In this document: positions 16,480 through 26,705 of the stretch, piece by piece | Position numbering within the stretch: position 1 is the stretch's first letter | How the letters are laid out: every line of letters starts with the position of its first letter | Source: Caballeronia sp. SEWSISQ10-4 2 | GTDB lineage: Bacteria > Pseudomonadota > Gammaproteobacteria > Burkholderiales > Burkholderiaceae | Assembly (NCBI RefSeq): GCF_030464885.1 | Contig: NZ_JALPRJ010000025.1 | Span: 52,281 to 116,280 of the forward strand | Reading direction: 5' to 3' | DNA: 64,000 nucleotides | The notes under the pieces: generated by a model | Database searches by the model: none | What the model was told of the DNA's origin: nothing | Seen by the model: only the letters and a program-made list of their open reading frames with translations | Made by a program: the position numbers and the translations under genes

Positions 16480-18394
16480 TCACTTCCTTGCCACTCCGCC
16501 GAGATGTTCGGCAAGAAACGCGTCCATCGCTTCATAGAACTCGAACTGGTTCTCTTCGTTGTGAAAGCCGTGCCCTTCGTTTTCCTTGAGCATATATTTG
16601 ACATCGACACCGCGCGCACGCAAAGCGTCGACGATCTGATCGCTCTCGGCCTGTTTGACTCGCGGATCGTTTGCGCCTTGCGCGACAAAGAGCGGTGTCA
16701 CGATCCGGTCTACGAAGAACAGCGGCGACGCGTCGTGCAGTGTCCGCTTGCCTTCTTCGGTCTGCGGGTTGCCGATCATCTCGTACAGCATTTCGAGCAT
16801 CGGTTTCCAATACGGAGGCATCGATTCGAGGAAAGTGAAGAGGTTCGATATGCCGACATAGCCGACGGCAGCCGCGTATCGATCCGGCGTAAACGCAACG
16901 CCCGCAAGTGTCGCGTAGCCACCATAACTTACCCCGTATATCCCGACGCGCGCCGGATCGACGATCCCTTGCGACACGAGCCAGTCGACGCCGTCGTCGA
17001 TATCATTCTGCATCGCGCGACCCCATTGCCCGAAACTGGCTTCCCAGAAGGCGCGTCCATATCCCGTCGAGCCCCGGAAATTGACCTGTAGCACCGCATA
17101 GCCGCGATTCGCAAGCAACTGCGTTTCGACATTGAAGCCCCACATGTCTCTCGCCCAAGGACCGCCATGCGGATTGACGACTAGCGGCAAGGGCTCGGCG
17201 AATTCCTGCCCAAGCTCGAATCCCGCGGGCAACGTAAGGTATCCGTTGAGTTGCAAGCCGTCGCGTGCCATGAAGCGAATTGGGAACATCGGCACCATAT
17301 TGGCAGGGTCGAGCCAAGGCATCATGTCGGCAAGCTTGGAAAGGTGCCGGCGCTCGATGTCGTAGATCCACAAGAGCCGGCCGACCGATCGCTTGCGGCA
17401 CACACGATCACGCGCGACGCGTCGCGCGTGATGCTCGCGAGAGTAATTTCCTGACCCGACAACTGCCGCTCAAGATCAGCCCTGACGTCTCGCGCAAAGT
17501 CGTCGAAAAAATGGCGATGAACCCGATCGTCGACATATGACGCAGCTGTCAGCACGCGCCGATTTTTCGAATACCTGAGTCCGCTCACGTCGACATCCGT
17601 GGTCTCGAACAGCAACGCTCCCTCTTCGCCCGTCTGGGGATCGAATTCGAAAATTGCGGCTTTGTCGCGTCTTCGATTCGACAAAACGTATAGCCGTTTG
17701 TCATCGAACGTAAAGAACAACGGCGAGACAGTCTCACGGAAGTCCGTCGTCAGAACGGCCCGGAAAGGCTCTGCCTCGACGTCACGGTAGAGCAGCGTCG
17801 GTTGACACCATCGGACGCGATCGCGACGCGCAACCGCCCTACATGATCCGTCATCCAGCCCATGACATTACCTGGATTCTCGGCGATCGGCGTCAGTTCG
17901 CCCGTCATGACGTCAACGCGAAAAACGTCGAAGACCTGCGGATCGCGACGATTCATCTAGATCAACACGTGGCGGTCATCGTCCCTGAAGTCATCGACAA
18001 TGCTGGCCTTGACGCCATCGAACGGCGTCAGATCGCGCGGCTCGCCGCCGTCGATCGGAACCGAAAGCACGTGGAAGTTCTCGTCGCCTCCCAAATCTTT
18101 GACAAACAGAATCTGGTCGTTGCCCTTCCATGCGTGGCCGGGCACGTCGCGTTCTGTCTCGTTGGTCAAGGGGTGGGGCTCGCCTACGGGAGCGCCATCA
18201 GCATCGATCCCCTGCACGAATATGTTCTGGCGGCCGGAGCGCCGCGCAAGAAAGGACAGGTGCCGGCCATCAGGAGCGATTGTGAACGCATGCTTGTCTG
18301 GTCTGCGGAAGAAGTCTCGCACCGCGTACCGTTCGACTGCGCCACGGTTACCGCTACCCTTTTGTTGATCTTCAGCGACCATGCGTGCCCCCAT
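16480..18394 (-). pseudogene. S9-family prolyl oligopeptidase / acylaminoacyl-peptidase, multiply broken
   Basis: The parts of one large peptidase lie in order on the minus strand but in three frames. The N-terminal beta-propeller (18394-17957) ends at an in-frame TAG after DDRHVLI, and the frame resumes as MNRRDPQVFDVF. A frameshift at about 17800 moves into a segment with LFFTFDDKRLYVLSN. A second frameshift at about 17365 moves into the catalytic domain, which holds VVNPHGGPWARD, the nucleophile motif GVSYGGYATL, and a C-terminal GHGFHNEEN with the catalytic His. The intact form would be about 635 residues. One nonsense change plus two indels make this a genuine pseudogene. Confidence 0.85.
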
Positions 18395-18694
18395 GAAAGC
18401 TGCGTTTGAACACGAGAGGCACCTTCATGCACGCCAGAGAGTCCGGGCCGTGTCTCACGGATGTGTGACCGCGACAGACCCGGTTCGCCTCTTCGACTGA
18501 GGGCCATCGCACGGCGATTGACCGCTACTGGTCCTGGTCAGCATGTGAGCGACCGATAACCGGTGCAGAGCCGACGTCCGAAGGTCGGAACAACCGTGCG
18601 ATTGAATGACGCTTCATGGCCGGCATACGCCAACCGTTTCTTTGGCACGCGAAGTCCAGCAGGCGACGCACCTAGCCGCCGACCCCGCCCGCGA
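18395..18694. other. Gene-free spacer
   Basis: No convincing gene. Upstream region of the broken S9 peptidase and downstream end of the MBL hydrolase. Confidence 0.3.
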
Positions 18695-19468
18695 TCAGGT
18701 ACGTTTAGCCAGATACGCATCGACCAACTCGACCAGTCGTTCTCGCCCGAAGCTCCCGTCGTGCCCTGCGTGGACCACTTGCACGGGCAATTCACGCAAG
18801 CGCTTCATCGTGCGCACATAAGTCGGAATATCAGCGCCACCTATCTCATCCAGCAGCGGGCCATCGTAGATCGCATCGCCCGAGAACAGAGTGCCGGATG
18901 CCGCTTCCCATAGGCCAATGCTGCCGGGTGAGTGGCCGGGCAGATGCAGGACTTCAAAATGCCGGTTGCCGAGATCGACGATGCTCCCTTCTTTGACGAT
19001 TTCCGTGACCGTTGCGGCCCGCACGCGATAGTCGGACATCGAGTAATCAGCGCTGGGAAGGGCCGTGATCAGATCGCCGTCGAACGGATAACCTGCTTTG
19101 CGATACCGGCGAATTGCTTCGTCGCCCAATACCGATGCCAGAAGGGTGCCTGGCTCGCGCGGCGAGTGCAGGTTCTCTGCCTCCAATTCGTGAACCAGCG
19201 TGTGTTCAAACTCGTGATGTCCGCCGACATGATCCGAGTGCGTATGCGTCGCAACGGCGGTTACGTCCTTCTGCAGCAGGTGCCTGGCAGCATCCCGCAG
19301 ACTGACGATACCCATCCCTGTGTCAATCATCAGATCCCGGTCGCGGCCGCGCACATGCCAGATATTGCAGCGCATCAGCGGCACGACGTGTGGTTCCCAA
19401 AGTAGGGTGATGTCGTCGCTGACGCGCTTGAGTTCAAACCATCGGTCGGCAATCGGTAACGTCGTCAT
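18695..19468 (-). CDS. MBL-fold metallo-hydrolase
   Basis: A 257-residue metallo-beta-lactamase-fold protein. Zinc ligands are visible as THTHSDHVGG (HxHxDH), then HLPGHSPGSIGLW, then FSGDAIYDGP, with the final His in VVHAGHDGSF. These are the expected ligands of a binuclear hydrolase of the glyoxalase II-like group. The substrate is unknown. ATG 19468 (MTTLPIADRWFE) is preferred over an ATG 25 codons upstream, because conserved sequence begins there. It is intact although its neighbours on both sides are degraded. Confidence 0.85.
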   Translation of the reverse strand: MTTLPIADRWFELKRVSDDITLLWEPHVVPLMRCNIWHVRGRDRDLMIDTGMGIVSLRDAARHLLQKDVTAVATHTHSDHVGGHHEFEHTLVHELEAENLHSPREPGTLLASVLGDEAIRRYRKAGYPFDGDLITALPSADYSMSDYRVRAATVTEIVKEGSIVDLGNRHFEVLHLPGHSPGSIGLWEAASGTLFSGDAIYDGPLLDEIGGADIPTYVRTMKRLRELPVQVVHAGHDGSFGRERLVELVDAYLAKRT

Positions 19469-19962
19469 GCGGGGTTGCTCACGAGTAAGAGTTGTTACTT
19501 TGACACACTTCGCACAGCACTTCGAGAGCGTTGAGACTGGCATCGTCGGTTTGGTGCGCGGAGCATAACAACCACTCGCCTGAGCAGCTTGTCGACGGCT
19601 GGTTCGGAAGCCTTGTCGCGGACAAACCTGTCTTCAGCGCAGAACGCGAGTCAGTGCCTCTCGCCGGACACCGTGTGTTGCGGCCGGCAGTCATCGACCC
19701 TCAACCGCCGTTCGATCCGATACGTCCTCAACGACGGCTTCCAAGGTCCAACGGCCATCCGTGTGCTCGCGGAGGCCGGCACAATCTCCGCCAAAGCAGT
19801 TCGCCGCACGACAAGCCCGCGATTTGTCGACTGAAAGCTACCCAGCGGACGCAGGCAGCCCTCAAGACCCGAACGTCAGTTACTTCGCCCGGTGTACGCG
19901 GACACCTTGGAGATAAGGCCAGCCCTCAGGGAGTCGACGTGCAGCCGTGCAATGCGCTACGT
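19469..19962. other. Gene-free region, no recognisable content
   Basis: About 490 bases with scattered short frames, none of which resembles a known protein. It may be decayed sequence. Confidence 0.3.
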
Positions 19963-20916
19963 CTACCGTGGGTTATGCAGTTGGCTAACCACCGCTGCGA
20001 TAGCCGACGGCTCAAGTGTGAGCTGAATGTGCCCGACGTTCGGGATCAACGTGACCCGCCAATCCTGCCCTGCTTTGCGAACGATACGTTCGATCTGCTC
20101 GCTCCTAAATACTTCGTCGGCTAATCCAGCCATGACCGCGCAAGGTTGCCGTGCGCGTCGGATCGTGTCGATGTAGTTGCGCGGTGGGCGAAAGTTGCTC
20201 GCAAGGTTGAAGTCGTATCGCGGGGTGAGCGAGGCGCTGGCCTCGTCGCTCAGAGCGAAGCGGACAACGGTCAGTGCGTTGGCGAGGCGAAATCCCAATG
20301 CGTTCAGCAGCGTGATGGTGAAGATGCGCGGCAGACCTACTTCAGTCCATCCACCGTTGCGCGGGCGCTGCGTAGGCGCCTGATCGCCGATGAACGGCGC
20401 CAGCAGCAAGTAACGGTCGAAGAGCTTCTGATCGGCGCTGCCCGCGACGCGCAGTGCGAAACCAGCGCCCGCCGAAAAGCCGACGAGCGTCGATGGCCGG
20501 GGCGGGCGTACCTCGCGCACGAATGCCTCCAGATCCAATTCCAGGCGGCCGATGCGGTCGATGTGCCCCCTTCGCCCGGACGCGCCATGTCCGCGCATGT
20601 CCAGCGCGTAGACCGCGAAACCGGCCGCGGCCATCGCTTTCGCGAGCAGGTGCATGCTGGCGCTGCCCGCCGATGAACCGTGGACGAGCAGGACACTGCC
20701 GCTGCCCGTATCCGTGCGGGGTCGATATTGCCGGTACGCCAGCGCCTGACCGTCCTCGGCCCGGAACGTCGACAGCTCCGGCAGATCGGAAAAGTCGACC
20801 TGCGCAAACGGCGCACTGATGCTGGACATCGGCGGCGGGCGCCGTGGACCGCCGAATACAAGCGCCAGCGCGATAGTGGCGAGAACAACGAGTAGGGCGA
20901 CCGCGATGATGATCAT
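19963..20916 (-). CDS. Alpha/beta hydrolase (lysophospholipase-like), membrane-anchored
   Basis: A 317-residue protein starting with an N-terminal hydrophobic helix (IIIAVALLVVLATIALALVF). The hydrolase domain has the oxyanion strand VLLVHGSSAGSA, the DMRGHGAS motif, the nucleophile elbow VGFSAGAGFA (Ser about 146), and a C-terminal GHIQLTL with the catalytic His. The pattern fits monoacylglycerol lipase/lysophospholipase relatives, anchored in the inner membrane with the domain in the periplasm. It lies 15 bases after the broken AraC gene and could be in the same operon. Confidence 0.85.
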   Translation of the reverse strand: MIIIAVALLVVLATIALALVFGGPRRPPPMSSISAPFAQVDFSDLPELSTFRAEDGQALAYRQYRPRTDTGSGSVLLVHGSSAGSASMHLLAKAMAAAGFAVYALDMRGHGASGRRGHIDRIGRLELDLEAFVREVRPPRPSTLVGFSAGAGFALRVAGSADQKLFDRYLLLAPFIGDQAPTQRPRNGGWTEVGLPRIFTITLLNALGFRLANALTVVRFALSDEASASLTPRYDFNLASNFRPPRNYIDTIRRARQPCAVMAGLADEVFRSEQIERIVRKAGQDWRVTLIPNVGHIQLTLEPSAIAAVVSQLHNPR

Positions 20917-20931
20917 GTCAGCGTCGCCTTG

Positions 20932-21832
20932 TCACGCAAGGGGCACGTAGATGTCGGTCTGCCATTGATCCTGCGGCGTGTCCGGATAGACGCTGAGGTA
21001 GTGGAAGAACAAGGGGTGATCGCGCAGTTCCTCCCCACTTGCGGGAAGCCAGTCGCGGTAGATCGGGTAGATCGTTTCGCCGATATGGTCGGTCGATCCC
21101 ACGTGCCGGACCACCGCGCATCGGCCGCCCGGGATCACGAGTTCGCGAACGCAATCGGCATTCGACGCGACCGGCCCGTCGATCTCGCCGCAGATGTCGA
21201 AACGGAATTCATCGGGCGGCGTAGTGTCCGGGTTGCTGCGCGGGATGCCGAAGGTCCGGCTCGACGACACCGGAGATTGCTCGCTTTGCGTGCGCCAGTC
21301 GATGAACTTGCGCACGCAAAGCGTTGATATGTCCGATCGACCCGCGGTGTTCGAGCGCGGCGACACGGGTTTCGGGAAAGGCGACGATTCTCACCTGCAT
21401 GGTCAGTGTCCTCGAAAGGTACGGGATGACGAACGAAGCGCTCCAGACTTGCCAGTTTGGCTGCCGTCGGAATGAACTCGGGGCTAGGCCGAAGACGCGC
21501 TTGAACGCTCGGCTAAAAGCTTCCGGGCTGTCAAAGCCGGCGTCGAGCGCGGCGTCGAAGACCGAGCAGCCATTGCGTGACGCAAGGCGCCGGGCAGCCT
21601 GTCGCAGGCGCATCAGTTGCACATAACGAGCTACCGGAACGCCGGTGTAGGCAGCAAACTGCCGATGAAAATGGAACTTCGAGAAATGCGCGATGCGGCT
21701 CAGTACGTCCACAGACAGATCGCCATCGAGGTTGGCATCGATGTAGGCGAGAACAGCGTCGAATCGCCTTGCGTAGGCGGCCGGAGCAACAGCGTCAGTT
21801 TGCATGGTCTGGATCGTGCGGATTTGCGTCAT
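20932..21832 (-). pseudogene. AraC-family regulator with GyrI-like effector domain, frameshifted
   Basis: The N-terminal part (21832 to about 21320) is a double HTH of the AraC type: LSRIAHFSKFHFHRQFAAYT and AALDAGFDSPEAFSRAFKRV, then the start of the effector domain (VAALEHRGSIGHI). The frame then changes and the GyrI-like domain continues in the other frame (VRKFIDWRTQSE, EFRFDICGEID, PIYRDWLPASGEELRD) to 20932. Joined, it would be about 300 residues, as in SbmC/Rob-like regulators. The shift is near 21320. It may have controlled the hydrolase just downstream. Confidence 0.85.
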
Positions 21833-22361
21833 GGTCGCCCATCGTTGGACGGCATACCTAGCCGCGCTTGCTCGATTCTGCCATCGGAGCTTTCTATCAC
21901 CCTCTCTTGGTTAACGACGCCTTCTGGCAGCATGGCGCCTGGCGGGGGGGGGCCGGATTGACGGACCACTTAAGCCGACGACCTGCAATACCGAGCCTGC
22001 ACCTCAATGACCAGCACCTGAGCATAGTCGACGTTCGAATGTTCACCTGAGAGTGCTGGCGAACGGCCGCAGCTGGCCCCGCACGCAGCCTTTCGCAACC
22101 GGCACAAGACGGGCCAATCTGAGCATCCGGCCGATCCAACTAAATCGCGTCGCAAATCCGGCAAATCTCACGAATTCGGATCCGCGTCGTCTGGCGCATT
22201 GCCGAATTCGTCAGCGAGCCACTGATTAGGCTGGATGGCCGGTCTCAACAATTCCGTTTCCCTACATTTCGCAGCTTCGACTTCAGTGCACGCGAGAGCA
22301 CGTTGACGTCGCTTGGCGTGCGTGGACGCCGTCATGTCCGGCTGGCTACCGGCAGCCGGGC
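21833..22361. other. Gene-free region
   Basis: About 530 bases without a recognisable gene. It includes a run of eight G at about 21943-21950. I see no transposase remnant. Confidence 0.3.
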
Positions 22362-22778
22362 CCGGCTAACGCAAGGCGCGTGCGGAGCAACGGCATGGCG
22401 GCGATTATCGCGACGTTCGCGATGCCGGTTTATCCGCAACAGGTGGCAAAGCGGCATAGGCTGGACGCGGTGACAGCGCTTTATCGCGCCGCTCAATATG
22501 CGGAAAACGCGCGAACGGCGTCGAGCAATGACGCCGCCTTCAGGCTGCACAGCGGTTTCGACCAGGCGCCCGCGTTGGGTACAGCAATTTACGTGTTGCG
22601 GATGCTCGGCGAATCGGAGCAGAACGGCGGGTATTCGATCGAAGTGGAGCCGGCCGACGCCGCAGACGCGTGCGGCATTTTTTCTCTGGGCGCAACTGGC
22701 GTCAGGTCGAATCGACTGGTGGAAAAGCCGGAAAAACTCACGCCGCCAAAAGTGGCGGCGCGCTGGAGCGGCAAATGA
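22362..22778 (+). pseudogene. Type IV minor pilin (PilE-like) lacking its leader
   Basis: The frame shows the end of a prepilin helix (IIATFAMPVYPQQVAKRHRL) and then DAVTALYRAAQYAEN, closing with GGYSIEVEPADAADACGIFS and LGATG, the pattern of PilE-type minor pilins around the C-terminal Cys. The SGFTLIEL leader and the first part of the helix are missing; the sequence before AMAAII is unrelated. The gene is therefore headless and cannot be processed as a prepilin. It is the second damaged pilin gene within 7 kb. Confidence 0.6.
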
Positions 22779-22800
22779 CCAAACGCCACGAACTAACCGG

Positions 22801-23295
22801 TCAGAGATCCGGCTCGACCGCAACGTCGGCTGACGACGATTTGTCCGGCCTCGACTTCATCTGTTGCCACACGCGATACGCCTCCCAGCCCAGCAAGCCC
22901 AGAGCGCCCCATTTGAGCAGGGGTTTCGCGCTCGCGAGCAGGCGGGAGCGCACCGGCTTGGCGAGCACGAGCGAAGCGAGGGAGCTGACAACAGGGTATT
23001 GCTTGAGCAACAGGCCCAGCCCGCTCGCGCTATTGAACACGCCGCTCAGCCCGCTCATGAACCCGCCGCCACTCGATGCCCGGCCGCGCTTGCGACGCCC
23101 CGGTATCAGCAGATTCAGAAAGCTGAAATGCGAGACCTTGTAGCGCAGATCGGCGCTCGCCTGCGCGAGTTCCATGCGCTCGACGTCCGCCCGCGCGATC
23201 AGCAGCTCCTTGCGCAACGCTCGCATGTGGGGCGTGCTCAGCTTATGCGCGGTCGCTCGCTTCTGAGCTTTGAAGGTGTCGTCGTAGTGACTCAT
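22801..23295 (-). CDS. YqjK/DUF3318-like membrane-associated protein
   Basis: A 164-residue protein. It opens with a charged helix (RALRKELLIARADVERMELA), has a glycine/serine-rich middle and a C-terminal region with weak membrane character (LKWGALGLLGWEAYRVW). This is the third gene of a cluster resembling E. coli yqjD-yqjE-yqjK (here DUF883, holin-like, this gene). The DUF number is from memory of the family and tentative. ATG 23295 is chosen; another ATG 22 codons upstream at 23361 is possible. Confidence 0.65.
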   Translation of the reverse strand: MSHYDDTFKAQKRATAHKLSTPHMRALRKELLIARADVERMELAQASADLRYKVSHFSFLNLLIPGRRKRGRASSGGGFMSGLSGVFNSASGLGLLLKQYPVVSSLASLVLAKPVRSRLLASAKPLLKWGALGLLGWEAYRVWQQMKSRPDKSSSADVAVEPDL

Positions 23296-23391
23296 GGCGT
23301 GGCGGGCTCTTGGAAAGTCGTCGATGAATACGGTTTTGTCGAACTGCACAGGCATCGCCATGAGGTGAGCCCGCAGCGCACGTCAGGCGCG

Positions 23392-23772
23392 TCAGTTGAA
23401 CGTGTCACGGTCCTTCTTGAATTCGGCGAGCGTGCTGTCGAAGACATTGGGCGCGTTGATCAGTCCGGTGCGCGCGCGAATGGCGCACAGCACGGCGACC
23501 AGCGCATACGCGACTGTGATCGCCGCAAGCGATTGCCACCGGTACGTATCCCAGAACGCGATTGCGATCAGCACAGTGAGCGTGATCAGCGCCATCATGG
23601 TGAGCATCATTGCCGCAAGGCCGAGGAAGAGCACGCCGATCAGCCGCTCCTTTTCCTCCGCGAGTTCGATGCCGATCAATTCCAGACGCGTCTCGAAGAT
23701 GGCGAACACGGAACTGACGATGCGGCGCAACGGCCCTTGCGTATCGTGCTGAGATTGCCTTTCTTTCGTCAT
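23392..23772 (-). CDS. YqjE-like phage-holin-family membrane protein
   Basis: A 126-residue protein with two membrane helices (about residues 40-65, GVLFLGLAAMMLTMMALITL, and about 75-100, SLAAITVAYALVAVLCAI). The amphipathic start IVSSVFAIFETRLELIGIEL is typical of YqjE/PF07332. It lies between the DUF883 gene and the YqjK-like gene on the same strand. The E. coli counterparts are stress-induced ribosome- and membrane-associated proteins; the role here is inferred from that. Confidence 0.8.
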   Translation of the reverse strand: MTKERQSQHDTQGPLRRIVSSVFAIFETRLELIGIELAEEKERLIGVLFLGLAAMMLTMMALITLTVLIAIAFWDTYRWQSLAAITVAYALVAVLCAIRARTGLINAPNVFDSTLAEFKKDRDTFN

Positions 23773-23970
23773 GGCTTGAGCGCGAGGAGCGCGTTATTTT
23801 TGGCGCGATGGTTTCCGGCCGGGTCGCGTAGCCGCCCCGGCCGGTCTTTTAAGCTGAGCGCCGGACAGGACAACTCCGGCGGCTCCAGGCGCTTGGGGTT
23901 TTCATCGGCGGGTCCGCATGCAATAGCGCCGCACCCACTCAGCAAACCCGGCGCCCGGGATTAACGAGGA

Positions 23971-24246
23971 TTAACGGCGATTGATCAACAAGCCGACGAC
24001 GACCCCTAGACCTGCAGCAATCCCGATCGATGCCCATGGGCGTTCGTGCACGAAGTCGTCGGTTGCACGCGCCGCTTTCTTGCCTTTTTCGATCACCACG
24101 ACTTGTGCGTCGGCGGCCTTCTCCTTCGCTTGTTTCAAGCGGGTCAGAGCGGTCTCGCGCAACTCGGATGCACGCTCGCCCGTGGCGCTTGCGGCCTGTT
24201 TCAACAGGTCTTCGGCGTCTGCGAGAACGGTTTTGATATCCGACAT
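23971..24246 (-). CDS. DUF883 family protein (YqjD/ElaB-like)
   Basis: A 91-residue protein. A coiled-coil helix (ADAEDLLKQAASATGERASE, then LTRLKQAKEKAADAQ) leads into a glycine-rich C-terminal membrane anchor (SIGIAAGLGVVVGLLINRR). This matches YqjD/ElaB, inner-membrane proteins that bind ribosomes in stationary phase. ATG 24246 has GGAGCG at a good distance; an ATG at about 24273 is less likely. It heads the yqjD-E-K-like cluster. Confidence 0.88.
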   Translation of the reverse strand: MSDIKTVLADAEDLLKQAASATGERASELRETALTRLKQAKEKAADAQVVVIEKGKKAARATDDFVHERPWASIGIAAGLGVVVGLLINRR

Positions 24247-24689
24247 GAATCGCTCCTTATTGATTTCTGACATTGATGGCTCCACACGGGTGAGGCTACG
24301 CCAATCGTACCAAAGAAGCGGTCGCAAATTGCCGTCCATCCGGCCCCGAGATCAAAGCTTGCAGTTTTTGTTCCTGCCGTCACAAACGCACGACTGCAAA
24401 CGTGCCGAACCGGCCTGGCGAGCGACCAATGAAACGCACGGGGTGCAACGGCGCATTCAGCGAAGACACGCCGGCCCACGAAGTTTCTGCCTAAAGCTGA
24501 AAAATTACAAAAGTGCATGACGATGTGACGGAATGTTCGTTCGTTGTGCTGGTCTAGTCCCTTATGCTTTGATTCTCGGCGGCCCAGGCTTGGCGGCATG
24601 GATTGAACGGCTTGGCTGATACAGGAGCTGCAACACCCCCCCGCACCGCGTGACGAATAACACGGTGCATCACTTCGAGGACACACATC
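24247..24689. other. Intergenic region between divergent genes
   Basis: About 440 bases between the DUF883 gene and the peroxiredoxin gene, which diverge. It should hold both promoters. I see no RNA gene or clear operator. Confidence 0.35.
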
Positions 24690-25328
24690 ATGAGCTTGCG
24701 TTTAGGCGACACGGCACCCGATTTCGAACAGGATTCCAGCGTCGGCCGTATCAAGTTTCACCAATGGCTTGGCGACAGTTGGGGCGTACTGTTTTCCCAT
24801 CCGGCGGACTTCACGCCGGTCTGCACCACGGAATTGGGCCTGACGGCGAAGCTGGCGAGCGAGTTCGAGAAGCGCAATGTGAAGGCGATTGCGTTGTCGG
24901 TCGATAACGTGGAGTCGCACAAGGAGTGGATCAAGGACATCAACGAAACGCAGGCGGCGAATGTCGGTTTTCCGATTCTGGCCGACGGCGACCGCAAAGT
25001 GTCCGAGCTTTACGACATGATTCATCCGAACGCGAATGCCACGTTGACGGTGCGCTCGCTTTTTGTCATCGATCCGCAAAAGAAGGTCCGCCTGACCATT
25101 ACGTATCCGGCGAGCACGGGTCGAAACTTCGATGAAATCCTGCGCGTGATCGATTCGCTGCAACTGACCGACAGCCATCAGGTCGCGACGCCGGGTAACT
25201 GGAAGCAGGGCGACGATGTCGTGATCGTGCCGTCGCTGAAGGACGAGGAGGAGATCAAGCGTAAATTTCCGAAGGGCTACAAGGCCTTACGCCCGTATCT
25301 GCGTTTGACGCCACAACCGAACAAGTAA
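24690..25328 (+). CDS. 1-Cys peroxiredoxin (Prx6 family)
   Basis: A 212-residue peroxiredoxin. The peroxidatic Cys45 is in HPADFTPVCTTELG and the supporting Arg lies in the TYPASTGRNFDEILRVIDSL block. The length and the long C-terminal domain (GDDVVIVPSLKDEEEIKRKF) are those of the Prx6/AhpC-TSA 1-Cys group. It reduces H2O2 and organic hydroperoxides in the cytoplasm. A terminator follows at 25348. It stands alone, divergent from the stress cluster next to it. Confidence 0.95.
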   Translation: MSLRLGDTAPDFEQDSSVGRIKFHQWLGDSWGVLFSHPADFTPVCTTELGLTAKLASEFEKRNVKAIALSVDNVESHKEWIKDINETQAANVGFPILADGDRKVSELYDMIHPNANATLTVRSLFVIDPQKKVRLTITYPASTGRNFDEILRVIDSLQLTDSHQVATPGNWKQGDDVVIVPSLKDEEEIKRKFPKGYKALRPYLRLTPQPNK

Positions 25329-25347
25329 GTCTTTGCTCTCATGAAAC

Positions 25348-25380
25348 AAAAAGCCAACGCGTGGAACGCGTTGGCTTTTT
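25348..25380 (+). terminator. Rho-independent terminator after the peroxiredoxin gene
   Basis: A 10-bp stem AGCCAACGCG / CGCGTTGGCT with a 5-base loop and flanking A and T runs. It can work in both directions, serving also the convergent gcdH transcript. Confidence 0.9.
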
Positions 25381-25415
25381 GTTTGCATCAGTCTGAAAAG
25401 ACCAACAAACCACTC

Positions 25416-26606
25416 TCAGAAAAACGCCTGAATCCCCGTCTGCGCGCGTCCGAGAATCAACGCGTGGATGTCGTGCGTGCCTTCATACGTATTCACCACT
25501 TCCAGATTCACCAGATGCCGAGCCACGCCGAATTCGTCTGAAATGCCGTTGCCGCCGAGCATGTCACGCGCGAGCCGCGCAATATCCAGCGCCTTGCCGC
25601 ACGAATTGCGTTTCATGATCGACGTGATTTCGACGGCCGCCGTGCCTTCGTCCTTCATACGGCCCAGACGCAGAACACCTTGCAGCCCGAGCGTGATTTC
25701 CGTCTGCATGTCGGCGAGTTTCTTTTGAATCAACTGGTTGGCGGCAAGCGGCCGGCCAAACTGCTTGCGATCCAGCGTGTATTGCCGCGCCATGTGCCAG
25801 CAGGCTTCGGCGGCGCCGAGCGCACCCCAGGCAATGCCGTAACGCGCCGAATTCAGGCAAGTGAACGGGCCTTTGAGACCGCTCACGTTCGGCATCAGGT
25901 TTTCTTCGGGCACGAAAACCTCATCCATCACGATCTCGCCGGTAATCGATGCCCGCAAGCCGACCTTGCCGTGGATCGCGGGCGCGCTCAAGCCCTTCCA
26001 GCCTTTCTCCAGGATGAAGCCGCGAATCAGATCGCGACCGTTTTCTTCCAGCTTCGCCCACACCACAAACACATCGGCGATAGGCGAATTCGAGATCCAC
26101 ATCTTCTGGCCGGAGATCGAAAAACCGCCGTCCACCTTTTTGGCGCGCGTCGTCATGCTGGCGGGATCGGAGCCGGCGTTCGGCTCGGTAAGCCCGAAGC
26201 AGCCGATCCACTCGCCGGTCGCCAGTTTCGGCAGGTACTTTTGCTTTTGCGCCTCGGTGCCGAATGCGTTGATCGGCACCATCACGAGCGACGACTGCAC
26301 CGACATCATCGAGCGGTAACCCGAATCCACCCGTTCAACTTCGCGTGCGATCAGGCCGTAGCTGACGTAGTTGAGACCGGGGCCGCCGTACTGCTCGGGA
26401 ATGGTCGGGCCGAGCAGGCCGAGTTCACCCATTTCACGGAAGATCGCAACGTCCGTGTATTCGTTGCGGAACGCGTCGAGCACGCGCGGTTGCAGCTTGT
26501 CCTGCGCGTAAGCGTGCGCGGCGTCGCGGATCATGCGTTCTTCGTTGCTGAGTTGCTGGTCGAGCAGCAACGGATCTTCCCAACTGAAGCGGGCGTCATC
26601 GGCCAT
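25416..26606 (-). CDS. gcdH: Glutaryl-CoA dehydrogenase (acyl-CoA dehydrogenase family)
   Basis: A 396-residue flavoprotein that oxidises and decarboxylates glutaryl-CoA to crotonyl-CoA in lysine/tryptophan degradation. The acyl-CoA dehydrogenase signatures are [12 protein letters not shown] and [18 protein letters not shown], with the catalytic Glu in the NTYEGTHD motif. [16 protein letters not shown] is typical of the glutaryl-CoA group. The start is ATG 26606 ([19 protein letters not shown]); the open frame continues upstream only by chance. It is divergent from an IclR-family gene, with a palindrome between them. Confidence 0.93.
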   Translation of the reverse strand: MADDARFSWEDPLLLDQQLSNEERMIRDAAHAYAQDKLQPRVLDAFRNEYTDVAIFREMGELGLLGPTIPEQYGGPGLNYVSYGLIAREVERVDSGYRSMMSVQSSLVMVPINAFGTEAQKQKYLPKLATGEWIGCFGLTEPNAGSDPASMTTRAKKVDGGFSISGQKMWISNSPIADVFVVWAKLEENGRDLIRGFILEKGWKGLSAPAIHGKVGLRASITGEIVMDEVFVPEENLMPNVSGLKGPFTCLNSARYGIAWGALGAAEACWHMARQYTLDRKQFGRPLAANQLIQKKLADMQTEITLGLQGVLRLGRMKDEGTAAVEITSIMKRNSCGKALDIARLARDMLGGNGISDEFGVARHLVNLEVVNTYEGTHDIHALILGRAQTGIQAFF

Positions 26607-26652
26607 GTTGTTTCTCCTGTTTCCTCGATTCCTGATCTTCGGACTTGACTGA

Positions 26653-26671
26653 TGTTCCGCTAGGCGGAACA
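26653..26671. promoter_or_regulatory. IclR-type operator palindrome
   Basis: A perfect inverted repeat TGTTCCGC-TAG-GCGGAACA in the 100 bases between divergent gcdH and the IclR-family gene. The size and symmetry fit sites bound by IclR regulators, which usually repress or activate the adjacent catabolic gene. Confidence 0.65.
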
Positions 26672-26705
26672 ATGTTTTGCAAATCAGAACCGAGTCTAGC
26701 ACCCG

